From contig NZ_JAIUCZ020000005.1 in NCBI RefSeq assembly GCF_020176955.2, positions 496,001 through 560,000 on the forward strand: a stretch of DNA of 64,000 bases, given 5' to 3'. The stretch comes from Nocardia sp. alder85J. Lineage in GTDB: Bacteria; Actinomycetota; Actinomycetes; Mycobacteriales; Mycobacteriaceae. The notes beneath the pieces are model-generated. The model ran no database searches and was not told where the DNA came from. It saw only the letters and a list, made by a program, of their open reading frames with translations. How positions within the stretch are numbered: the stretch's first letter is position 1; every line of letters starts with the position of its first letter. The translations under genes were made by a program, and so were the position numbers. Positions 28,505 through 34,923 of the stretch are shown here, one piece after another.

Positions 28505-28858
28505 ATGGCAGACCGGCCACCCAGCGTCGACCCGAGGCCCGTGTACCTGCGGATCGCCGACTCGCTTCGCCTCGCCTACGAACCGGGCAAGCAACTGCCG
28601 TCGATGCCGGCACTGGCCGAAACCTGGGGAGTGGCCAGGGAGACAATCCGTTCCGCCGTCGAGGTACTGCGCTCGGAAGGACTCGTCGTCTCCTGGCGAG
28701 GCAAGGGAACCTTTTATCAGGCCCGCCCCGACACCGATCCGGCCGACGATCCGATAGCGCGACAGCTGACCGCCGTCCTCGCTCGGCTCAGCAGCATCGA
28801 GGACCGGCTCGCCACCGTCGAACAACGCCTCGAACGCGGCGCACCAGACACCGCATGA
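28505..28858 (+). CDS. GntR family repressor (KorSA-like), copy 1
   Basis: A 117-residue GntR regulator: PRPVYLRIADSLRLAYEPGKQLPS, recognition segment ETWGVARETIRSAVEVL and wing RGKGTFYQA, followed only by a coiled-coil tail (LARLSSIEDRLATVEQRLE) instead of an effector domain. This is the form of KorSA, which in pSAM2 represses pra. It faces pra across the operator region. A close paralogue lies at 31860. Convergent genes follow, with a hairpin at 28933. Confidence 0.88.
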   Translation: MADRPPSVDPRPVYLRIADSLRLAYEPGKQLPSMPALAETWGVARETIRSAVEVLRSEGLVVSWRGKGTFYQARPDTDPADDPIARQLTAVLARLSSIEDRLATVEQRLERGAPDTA

Positions 28859-28932
28859 CATAGAACCGGCGCAACTCCCGCGACTCACGATCGGAGTCGC
28901 CGAACCCGGCCATCAGCGGGAACAGACAGCAC

Positions 28933-28989
28933 GAACCCCGATGCCTCGAGGGGACTGCTCGATCGTGGCATCGGGGTTCCGCCGTTCGC
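28933..28989. terminator. Hairpin between convergent AICE genes
   Basis: Perfect 12-bp arms gaaccccgatgc (28933-28944) and gcatcggggttc (28978-28989) enclose a 33-base region with its own partial palindrome. It lies between the end of gntR copy 1 and the end of the convergent operon finishing at 29024, the position of a bidirectional terminator. Confidence 0.7.
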
Positions 28990-29023
28990 GGCACCGCGGA
29001 CGGACTGGTCAGTGCGGAACGTT

Positions 29024-29332
29024 CTACACGTGGGTGGCGATCACGACCGTATCCGCGGTGGCGAGGCCGTGCTCGCACGCGTCGTTCGCGCAGACACGGA
29101 CACCGCTGCGTTCGAGAACGGCGAGAATGCTCGTGTTCTGCTGCTGCGCCAGTTCCGTGGCGGTGGCCTGGAGAGCCATGGCAGCGATGTGGACCACGGC
29201 GGCGGGTTCCTCCCGCAGCAGCGCCCACCCGTCCTCGAGCGGGTGTTCGGCCAGTTGCAGCAGCAGTGCAGCGGCGCGGCGATGCAGGTAGGACATGTGA
29301 TTGTCGTGCAGGACAGCGACAGTGGTGGTCAT
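29024..29332 (-). CDS. Helical AICE protein, function unknown
   Basis: A 102-residue protein starting MTTTVAVLHDNHMSYLHRRAAALLLQLAEHPLEDGW and containing VVHIAAMALQATATELAQQ, then VRVCANDACEHGLATADTVV. It is largely helical, with a CxxxxC pair near the end. ATG 29332 lies nine bases after the stop of the preceding gene, so it is last in a three-gene minus-strand operon. No recognised family. Confidence 0.6.
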   Translation of the reverse strand: MTTTVAVLHDNHMSYLHRRAAALLLQLAEHPLEDGWALLREEPAAVVHIAAMALQATATELAQQQNTSILAVLERSGVRVCANDACEHGLATADTVVIATHV

Positions 29333-29340
29333 GGGCGCGT

Positions 29341-29943
29341 CTACCGGTCGACCGCCGGCGGGGCGGACGCGGCCATGCAGATGAAGCTGTGGTGTTTGAT
29401 CTGGCCGTGCCCGCAGCCGTCGCACCAGTGAAGTTCCAGCGACAACCAGTTGGTGAACCACTCCGGGATGACGGCACGAACTTCCTCGGACAGTTCGTAC
29501 CAGGCCATACCCCAGGGCCGGCGGCAGATCTGACAGTCGTACCCGTTGTCGGTCTCGATCGTGTCCAGGACACTGCGGTACCGTCCGTCGGCACTGACGA
29601 CCTCGAACATCCGCGCGCCATCGCCTCCGCAGTCGGTCTCGGCCGGTGGTGGGACGGGCCGGAGTTCAGCGGCGGTGGGGCGGGCGACGATCAAGGCGTG
29701 CCCGGTCTGACAGAGGTGGATTTCGACGGTGGTCCACCACGGGAGTACCGGTTCGGTGAGGGTGTAGACGGTGACGGTGTGGAAGTCCTCGTCACGGTCG
29801 CCGGCACACTCCGGGCTGCTGCACGGCCGGTAACTGTCGGCAGCCACAGCATGCAGAGGCATCGGTGAGCTTTCCCCGGCGACGGTGAAACCGAAGAACA
29901 TCCGGGCCGCCGCGGGTCCGGCGGCAGGGGGCGGGCTGGTCAT
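29341..29943 (-). CDS. Cys-rich AICE protein, function unknown
   Basis: A 200-residue soluble protein with paired cysteines that could bind zinc: PCSSPEC near residue 42, LCQTGH near 77, DCQICRRPWG near 137 and WCDGCGHG near 180. These are separated by beta-rich segments (FHTVTVYTLTEPVLPWWTTVEIHLC). The two halves look alike in layout (Trp-rich strand then Cys pair), suggesting an internal duplication. ATG 29943 overlaps the stop of the preceding gene (ATGA). Confidence 0.6.
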   Translation of the reverse strand: MTSPPPAAGPAAARMFFGFTVAGESSPMPLHAVAADSYRPCSSPECAGDRDEDFHTVTVYTLTEPVLPWWTTVEIHLCQTGHALIVARPTAAELRPVPPPAETDCGGDGARMFEVVSADGRYRSVLDTIETDNGYDCQICRRPWGMAWYELSEEVRAVIPEWFTNWLSLELHWCDGCGHGQIKHHSFICMAASAPPAVDR

Positions 29944-30260
29944 ACGCGGGCGAGTCCTTCCAGCATGGCGAGTAATTCCGCGGTGCCCAAGGTGAGCATC
30001 GGCGCGGACGGTTCGTACGGTCCGGGAACAGGGATGCCCCGGCGGGCGGCACGCTCGTACAGGCTCGAGGCCGGCGGGACGACCTTGCCCGCGAGGGTGA
30101 GGATTTGGAGAGCGGCGCGTTTGACGACACAGGTGTACGTGGTGCAGGCGCGGTGTTCACGCCACAGCCGGTGTGCCTGGCCGACGTCGGTGTGTGCGCA
30201 GATCACGAGGGCGGCGATCGGTAGAGCGGTCAACGATTTTCCTCTGGAGCGATGGATCAT
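29940..30260 (-). CDS. AICE protein of unknown function
   Basis: A 106-residue protein from ATG 30260, with KSLTALPIAALVICAHTDVGQAHRLWREHRACTTYTCVVKRAAL and a C-terminal TAELLAMLEGLARV helix. A TTG at 30233 preceded by AGAGGA is an alternative start giving a 97-residue protein beginning with TALPIAALV. It is first gene of the three-gene operon; a 17-bp inverted repeat lies immediately upstream of the start. Family not recognised. Confidence 0.58.
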   Translation of the reverse strand: MIHRSRGKSLTALPIAALVICAHTDVGQAHRLWREHRACTTYTCVVKRAALQILTLAGKVVPPASSLYERAARRGIPVPGPYEPSAPMLTLGTAELLAMLEGLARV

Positions 30261-30270
30261 GGGTGGATCA

Positions 30271-30328
30271 CCCCGGCGGTACCCGGCTGGGTGAAGGGCG
30301 GCACCATAAGGGCCGGGTACCGCCGGGG
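30271..30328. repeat. 17-bp perfect inverted repeat in AICE
   Basis: Arms 30271-30287 (ccccggcggtacccggc) and 30312-30328 (gccgggtaccgccgggg) are perfectly complementary and enclose 24 bases. The structure begins 11 bp upstream of the ATG at 30260, so it may be an operator, a leader hairpin or part of a replication or transfer origin. Confidence 0.85.
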
Positions 30329-30337
30329 CTTCAATCG

Positions 30338-30373
30338 CCCCTGCCGGACGGGAAACGGTGTGTAGGGCAGGGG
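30338..30373. repeat. 8-bp inverted repeat in the same AICE gap
   Basis: cccctgcc (30338-30345) and ggcagggg (30366-30373) pair around 20 bases. It is the middle one of three consecutive hairpins in 30271-30502. Confidence 0.6.
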
Positions 30374-30460
30374 TTCCGGTGAGAGAGTTCGGTTTCCGGT
30401 GCGGACCGGGTCTGCGTCCGGTTCGCGTGGCCGGGTCCGGAAAATCGCCCTCTCTCCGGG

Positions 30461-30502
30461 TTCCCGGTCCGCGCTGGTGTGCAAGAGGGTGCGGACCGGG
30501 AA
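30461..30502 (-). terminator. 12-bp hairpin downstream of the histidine phosphatase gene
   Basis: ttcccggtccgc (30461-30472) and gcggaccgggaa (30491-30502) are perfect 12-bp arms around 18 bases, starting 10 bp beyond the stop codon at 30513. A nearby direct copy of gtgcggaccggg occurs at 30397. A transcription terminator is the simplest reading; a part in an origin is also possible. Confidence 0.65.
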
Positions 30503-30512
30503 GCGTGAAAGG

Positions 30513-31169
30513 TCAGTCGAGATGTCGAGTATCGTTGTGACGCACGAGCTTCCATCGACGGTGATCATCGCGGGGGTTCGTGTGGCGCAACGGCTCGTGC
30601 TGCCAGATGGTGACGCCGGTGTAGTCCACGGCGAACGTGACATCCGCGCGCGCCCAGGGCAGCAAGGACAGGAAGTTCATCGACGCGGCGATGACAGTCT
30701 CCCGGTGGGCGACCACCACGACGGTTTCACCGGCATAGCGGCGCATCAAGTCGGCCAGATCATGGCCGGTACGACGCTGATACGTCGTCCACGGTTCGGC
30801 ACCGGGGGCAATGGGCTGGTCCGGGCGCAAGGCCGGAGCACAGCCGAGTCCGGCGATGATCTCCGGCCACGGCCGGCCCTCACCCCTGCCGTAGTTCGGT
30901 GCCGACAGTGCGGGAAACACCGGCTGATCGAGAGCAGCGGCGAGAATTTCCCCGGTCTGCCTCGCGCGGGCGGCGGTACTGCTGTACACCGCAGCGATAG
31001 GGCAATCCTGTTGACCGGCAAAATACTTGGCGAGCCTGTCAGATTGCTCGCGTCCCCGGTCGGTCAGTCCACGGCACGTACGGGCACCCGCGGCGACGTC
31101 GTCGACGTTGGCGTGCGCTTCACCGTGGCGGATCAGTATCAGGCGCGTCGGCGCCTGGTCGTCGGTCAC
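30513..31169 (-). CDS. Histidine phosphatase (phosphoglycerate-mutase-like) family protein
   Basis: A 218-residue protein with the branch-1 histidine phosphatase motif LILIRHGEAHAN (catalytic His, Arg), GLTDRGREQSDRL, YSSTAARARQTGEIL, a proton-donor region and VVVVAHRETVIAA (second catalytic His). GTG 31169 follows CAGGAG at good spacing and suits the family length. On pSAM2 a Nudix protein (Pif) takes part in transfer immunity; a phosphatase in a similar accessory position could have a nucleotide substrate, but that is speculation. Confidence 0.85.
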   Translation of the reverse strand: MTDDQAPTRLILIRHGEAHANVDDVAAGARTCRGLTDRGREQSDRLAKYFAGQQDCPIAAVYSSTAARARQTGEILAAALDQPVFPALSAPNYGRGEGRPWPEIIAGLGCAPALRPDQPIAPGAEPWTTYQRRTGHDLADLMRRYAGETVVVVAHRETVIAASMNFLSLLPWARADVTFAVDYTGVTIWQHEPLRHTNPRDDHRRWKLVRHNDTRHLD

Positions 31170-31288
31170 TGTTGTTCTCCTGGACGTGGATGGAAGGGTG
31201 GTAGCCCCCGCCCCGAGCACAGCCGAATACCGGGGGCTACCTCTTCCCCCCGGCACAGCGGCCCTGAATCCTTACGCTGGCCGGGAAA

Positions 31289-31510
31289 TCATCGGGTACG
31301 CGCATCGGCGCGGCACTGCGGGCAACGCTCGGGGGTCTCCTGCGGATGCGCATGACCGAGAGCGCGGAGGTTCAGCCAGCAATACCGCCACAACTCGCAC
31401 GTCTCGTAGGTGCACCGGCCATGGGCCGGATCGTTCATGACGGCATGCTGTTCCACGACGGTCATCGCGTTGCACTTCGGGGCACGGTGAGACTCGCTGC
31501 TGTTCAACAT
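31289..31510 (-). CDS. Small Cys-rich protein, possible zinc binder
   Basis: A 73-residue protein from ATG 31510 (GCGGGA upstream). Cysteines occur as GRCTYETCELWRYCW and ERCPQCRAD. Resembles its upstream neighbour at 31522-31713 in the order 'His-rich N-terminus, C-x-x-E-x-C, helix'. No family recognised. It may be regulatory or metal binding. Confidence 0.55.
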   Translation of the reverse strand: MLNSSESHRAPKCNAMTVVEQHAVMNDPAHGRCTYETCELWRYCWLNLRALGHAHPQETPERCPQCRADARTR

Positions 31511-31521
31511 ATTTCCCGCTG

Positions 31522-31713
31522 TCAGTAGCCGAAGTGCGGGCCGGTGGCGGGCACGAGCTTCCCGGCGGAGACCAGATGCCGATGGGCCTGTGCCTTGGCG
31601 GCGCAATCCTCGATCGAGCACTCGAGATGCGATTGCATCACCTGATGAGCCGAACCATCGGTCATCCGGTCATTGGGTATTGCTGCATGGTTGGACGGTG
31701 GAAGGCCGAACAT
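31522..31713 (-). CDS. Small protein related to its Cys-rich neighbour
   Basis: A 63-residue protein from ATG 31713 (GGAG eight bases upstream), reading MFGLPPSNHAAIPNDR, then SHLECSIEDCAAKAQAHRHLVSAGKLVP. It shares C-x-I/Y-E-x-C and the following helix with the downstream 73-residue protein. It is transcribed divergently from gntR copy 2. Function unknown. Confidence 0.55.
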   Translation of the reverse strand: MFGLPPSNHAAIPNDRMTDGSAHQVMQSHLECSIEDCAAKAQAHRHLVSAGKLVPATGPHFGY

Positions 31714-31758
31714 AACGTCTCCGTGTGAGTGGCGGTCCCGCATCCGAACATTGATACC

Positions 31759-31852
31759 CTAGGTTACCTAGTCAACATGGGTTAGGCCGCAAATCGGCTG
31801 TAACCAACCGCCTACTGGGTTGCTGAGATTGTCTAGAACATATGAGTAAACT
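31759..31852. promoter_or_regulatory. Operator and leaderless-type promoter of gntR copy 2
   Basis: A perfect palindrome ctaggttacctag (31759-31771) and ttgtctag (31829-31836) repeat words found in front of pra and gntR copy 1. TAAACT (31847-31852) lies exactly seven bases before ATG 31860, the spacing of a -10 box to the start of a leaderless mRNA. Confidence 0.6.
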
Positions 31853-31859
31853 AGTTTTC

Positions 31860-32216
31860 ATGACAGACCGACTGATGGACCCTGACGACCCCCGGCCCGT
31901 CTACTTGCGCATCGCCGATGAGCTACGCCGCGCCTACCAGCCGGGTGTGCAACTTCCGTCTGTGCCGAAAGTGTCCGAGGAGTGGGGAGTCGCCAGGGAA
32001 ACCGTGCGTTCCGCCATAGACGTGCTTCGCAACGAGGGTCTGATCGTTTCCTGGCAGGGCCGCGGCACCTTCTATCGCAGCCGTCCCGCAGACGACACCA
32101 GCGAATCCGGCATCCCGACCAACCCTGTCGTGCTCCAACAACTCGACGCGATCATGAACCGTCTCGACACTTTCGAGGCCCGCCTCACCGCGATCGAGTC
32201 CGCTCGACATCGTTGA
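31860..32216 (+). CDS. GntR family repressor, copy 2
   Basis: A 118-residue paralogue of the repressor at 28505. PRPVYLRIADELRRAYQPGVQLPS, EEWGVARETVRSAIDVLRNEGLIVSW and GRGTFYRSRP align almost without gaps with copy 1; the tail is again a short coiled coil (LDAIMNRLDTFEARLTAIE). ATG 31860 fits a leaderless transcript; an ATG at 31842 is in frame but lacks a ribosome site. Probably controls itself and the divergent small genes, with possible cross-talk to pra. Confidence 0.87.
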   Translation: MTDRLMDPDDPRPVYLRIADELRRAYQPGVQLPSVPKVSEEWGVARETVRSAIDVLRNEGLIVSWQGRGTFYRSRPADDTSESGIPTNPVVLQQLDAIMNRLDTFEARLTAIESARHR

Positions 32217-32385
32217 CCCGGTCCTCGAGCGCATCCAATCGAGCACACAAGATATCCAGCCGATCCATGACACTCGCATCATCCCGCTCACCCCCAGCAG
32301 CAGGCCCGGACGACTCCCCAGTCCCCCGCTCCACCCGATCCTCCCCCGCCGGCGCCGTCCCAGACCGTGCATCCTTCAAAGCCAT
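32185..32385 (-). CDS. Small coiled-coil protein overlapping the gntR2 3' end antisense
   Basis: A 66-residue protein from ATG 32385 with strong GGAGGAGGG upstream. A disordered, charged N-terminus (APAGEDRVERGTGESSG) leads to VMDRLDILCARLDALEDRVNDVERTRSR, a heptad-patterned helix like the tails of both GntR repressors. Its last 32 bases overlap the gntR2 end on the other strand. It could hetero-oligomerise with those tails; this is inference. Confidence 0.6.
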   Translation of the reverse strand: MALKDARSGTAPAGEDRVERGTGESSGPAAGGERDDASVMDRLDILCARLDALEDRVNDVERTRSR

Positions 32386-32403
32386 CGAGCCCTCCTCCGT
32401 GTT

Positions 32404-32464
32404 GTTTACCCCCCATAAACTCGCCGGATGGGTCGTTGGCCGTCTGGTTTAGGGGGGATAAATC
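32404..32464. promoter_or_regulatory. Inverted C6/G6 boxes in divergent promoter of the cargo operon
   Basis: gtttaccccccataaac (32404-32420) and ggtttaggggggataaatc (32446-32464) form an imperfect inverted pair with conserved TTTA-C6-(A)TAAAC cores. They sit between the divergent coiled-coil gene and the HTH-PP2C-HAD operon, the natural place for a dimeric or paired operator. Confidence 0.6.
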
Positions 32465-32501
32465 GAAGGTACGCCTTGCATCCAGTCCAGTCAAGGGCCT
32501 C

Positions 32502-32507
32502 TAAACT
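32502..32507 (+). promoter_or_regulatory. -10 box (TAAACT) for a leaderless cargo transcript
   Basis: TAAACT is followed after exactly seven bases by GTG 32515, as at gntR copy 2. No Shine-Dalgarno sequence is present before that GTG. A TTGCAT at 32476 is a possible, widely spaced -35. Confidence 0.5.
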
Positions 32508-32514
32508 CAGTTGC

Positions 32515-33348
32515 GTGTCGACTGCTGATGACTTCGACGAGGTCCGGAACGACCCGGACCCGATCCGTCGTGGCCGACGTGCCGCTGAGCTGATGACCGT
32601 GTATCAGCAGCGCGCGACCGAGCTTGCCAGGCTACGGAAGGCAGCGATCGAGGAAGCCCACCATCGCGGCCTCAGCTACACCGAGATCGCCGACCAGCTT
32701 GGGATCACGAAGGGGCGGATCAGCCAAATCCGGGCGACTGCACCGCAGCCCGAGCGCGCCTTCTTCGGGGTCGGGCCTGTCAATGTCGGCATCCCGAGGC
32801 GATTCGGGCTGGAAGAGGGCCGGGAACGTCCCTTCTTCGACGCGAACGACCAGGCAACCCAACAGGCCGTGGAATCAACACTGTCGCGACTCTCATTGGC
32901 CTACAACAGCTTTGCCATCGATCCCGACCGGTCCGTCCCGCCAGCAGGCGATTGCGTCATCATCTGCGGACCGAAGTCGGCGCCGATCGCACGGCAGCTT
33001 CTCGAACATGATCCGATTCTCGGATTCGAGCGGGACGAGGAAGCCTGGTGGATCACGGACACCCGGACCGGGCAGCGGCACCGCTCACCGTACCGGCGCG
33101 ACAGCAGTAACCGCACCGACATCGGATATTTTGCTCGTCACCGTGACACGGATCGCATCCTCGTTCATATCGCCGGCATCACCTCCATAGGCTCGCTCGG
33201 TGTCGCGCACTGGCTCGATGGACACCTCAATGCCGTATTCGATCCAGCCGCCGAACTGGTCAACGGAGTCGTCGAATGCGATTTCGATGCAGATTTCTCC
33301 GTGACCGACAGCCGTCTCATCGTCGGCCCCTACATCGAGGTCCTATGA
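32515..33348 (+). CDS. HTH (sigma-region-4-like) DNA-binding protein, first gene of cargo operon
   Basis: A 277-residue protein. The N-terminal third has a helical segment and an HTH, AAIEEAHHRGLSYTEIADQLGITKGRISQIRA, like sigma-70 region 4 or short resolvase-type HTHs. The C-terminal two thirds are an unrecognised domain with VIICGPKSAPIARQLLEHDP, WWITDTRTGQRHRSP, DIGYFARH and VHIAGITSIGSLGVAHWL, which recalls nucleotide- or ligand-binding regions. The stop overlaps the PP2C start (ATGA). It is a candidate regulator whose ligand domain reads a signal processed by the two enzymes downstream. Confidence 0.72.
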   Translation: MSTADDFDEVRNDPDPIRRGRRAAELMTVYQQRATELARLRKAAIEEAHHRGLSYTEIADQLGITKGRISQIRATAPQPERAFFGVGPVNVGIPRRFGLEEGRERPFFDANDQATQQAVESTLSRLSLAYNSFAIDPDRSVPPAGDCVIICGPKSAPIARQLLEHDPILGFERDEEAWWITDTRTGQRHRSPYRRDSSNRTDIGYFARHRDTDRILVHIAGITSIGSLGVAHWLDGHLNAVFDPAAELVNGVVECDFDADFSVTDSRLIVGPYIEVL

Positions 33349-34175
33349 ACGTCGTCACCGCTCAGCTCCAGGAAAGCTCCGCGGAGGACCGGATCGCCAC
33401 CACCACGAGTGGCGTAGTCGTTCTGGACGGTGCCACCGCCCACGACCCCATGATGCCCACCTCCGGTGGGTACGTCGATCTGCTCTGTGATCAACTCCGC
33501 CAACGCCTGAACTCTCCCGACGGACTTCAAGCCATCCTCTCCAGTGCCATCGAGTCGACCGCCGATGCGCTCCAGATCCGTCCAGGAACAGCACCATCGA
33601 GCACAGTGGCAATCGTCCGGCTCCGTCACGATGCAATCGAGACTCTCCTACTCGGCGACACGCCCATCGTCATCGGATGGACCGATGGGAGTCAGAGCAT
33701 CCTCACCGACAATCGTCTCGCAGCACTCGACCTACCCGAATCGCGTGAATACCGGGCGAGGCTGGCGGCCGGCGGCGGATACGACCGGCGCCACCACGAT
33801 CTACTCACGGCGCTCCAATCGAGGCAGCGACAGTGGCGAAACCGTGAGGACGGTTACTGGATTGCCGAAGCAGACCCAACCGCCGCAGAACACGCCATCG
33901 TCAGCCGCGACCCGGTGAGTTCCGTGAGCTGGATAGTCATGGCGACCGATGGAGCGGCGAATATGCTTGCACCGCTGGGTTTTTCGTGGGAGCAGCTAGC
34001 GCGGCTGGACACGTCAGCGCTGAACGACTTTCTCTCCGACTGCCACGAATGGGAAGCGCACCACGATCCGGATGGGCAACTCCAGCCGCGCTCCAAGCGG
34101 CACGACGACAAGTCCGTAGCGATCGTCCGTCCATCACCGGCACACAGTCGTCAGACGCCGCAGCGGTTCGCGTGA
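33345..34175 (+). CDS. PP2C-like protein phosphatase
   Basis: A 276-residue metal-dependent phosphatase. PP2C landmarks are ED near residue 14, VVVLDGATAHDP (metal Asp, Gly), SSTVAIVRL, LLLGDTPIVI, IVMATDGAANM and DDKSVAIV (second metal site). Length and order fit the family although identity will be low. Overlaps the HTH gene upstream and the HAD gene downstream by four bases each, so the three are coupled. The substrate may be a phosphoprotein, yet no kinase is encoded in the element. Confidence 0.82.
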   Translation: MNVVTAQLQESSAEDRIATTTSGVVVLDGATAHDPMMPTSGGYVDLLCDQLRQRLNSPDGLQAILSSAIESTADALQIRPGTAPSSTVAIVRLRHDAIETLLLGDTPIVIGWTDGSQSILTDNRLAALDLPESREYRARLAAGGGYDRRHHDLLTALQSRQRQWRNREDGYWIAEADPTAAEHAIVSRDPVSSVSWIVMATDGAANMLAPLGFSWEQLARLDTSALNDFLSDCHEWEAHHDPDGQLQPRSKRHDDKSVAIVRPSPAHSRQTPQRFA

Positions 34176-34864
34176 TCATTCGCCCGGGACTACATCCAAG
34201 TACGCCACTGACCAGGCACCTATCCGACCGGCCTTGCCTCCTGCTGGACTTCGACGGCCCTATATGCTCGGTCTTCTCCGGTATCTCCAACAAGACCGCC
34301 ACCGAGCGGCTCATCGCATCGCTCGATTCGGACGTTCCGCCGGAGATCTCCGAGAGCAACGACCCGTTCGACGTTCTTGCCTTCGCCGCGACAGTCGGAC
34401 CAGCCGTCGCCGATGCCACCGAACAGTATTTCACCAAGATCGAACTCGACGCCATCGGCACTGCGCGACCGACTCCGGGTGCGCATGACGTGATTCGGGC
34501 CGCCGATGAGCGCGGCCGAATCGCCGTCGTCAGCAACAACTCTCAGGCCGCCATCAGCGCGTACCTCAAGGCTCACGGAATGACTGAACATGTGGCCGGG
34601 ATCTACGCACGCACCGACGCCAACCTATCGCACCTCAAGCCGCATCCGTACTTGCTGCACGCGGCGATGCGCCAGCTTCAAGCGGCACCCGATGAGTGCA
34701 TCTTCGTCGGTGATTCGGTGACCGACATCGTGGCAGGACACGCCGCCTCGGTCCCCGTGATCGCATTCGCCAACAAGCCAGGCAAAGCAGACAAGCTCGC
34801 TGTCCAGGGACCGGCGGCGATCATCAGCTCGATGGACGAGCTGTACAGCGCGATGACATCCTGA
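34172..34864 (+). CDS. HAD superfamily hydrolase, third gene of cargo operon
   Basis: A 230-residue HAD phosphatase-type protein from GTG 34172 (GTGA overlap with PP2C). Motif I LLLDFDGPICSVF (Asp26, Asp28), motif II VVSNNSQAAI, motif III Lys in LKPHPYLLHAA and motif IV FVGDSVTDIVAG are all present, so it should be catalytic. The long cap (about residues 35-85) is of the C1 type. The substrate is unknown. Confidence 0.85.
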   Translation: MIIRPGLHPSTPLTRHLSDRPCLLLDFDGPICSVFSGISNKTATERLIASLDSDVPPEISESNDPFDVLAFAATVGPAVADATEQYFTKIELDAIGTARPTPGAHDVIRAADERGRIAVVSNNSQAAISAYLKAHGMTEHVAGIYARTDANLSHLKPHPYLLHAAMRQLQAAPDECIFVGDSVTDIVAGHAASVPVIAFANKPGKADKLAVQGPAAIISSMDELYSAMTS

Positions 34865-34923
34865 GCCGGTGAGACCGTGTCCGAAGGCCCGCGGCATCTT
34901 CAGCCAAACCCGATACACTACGG

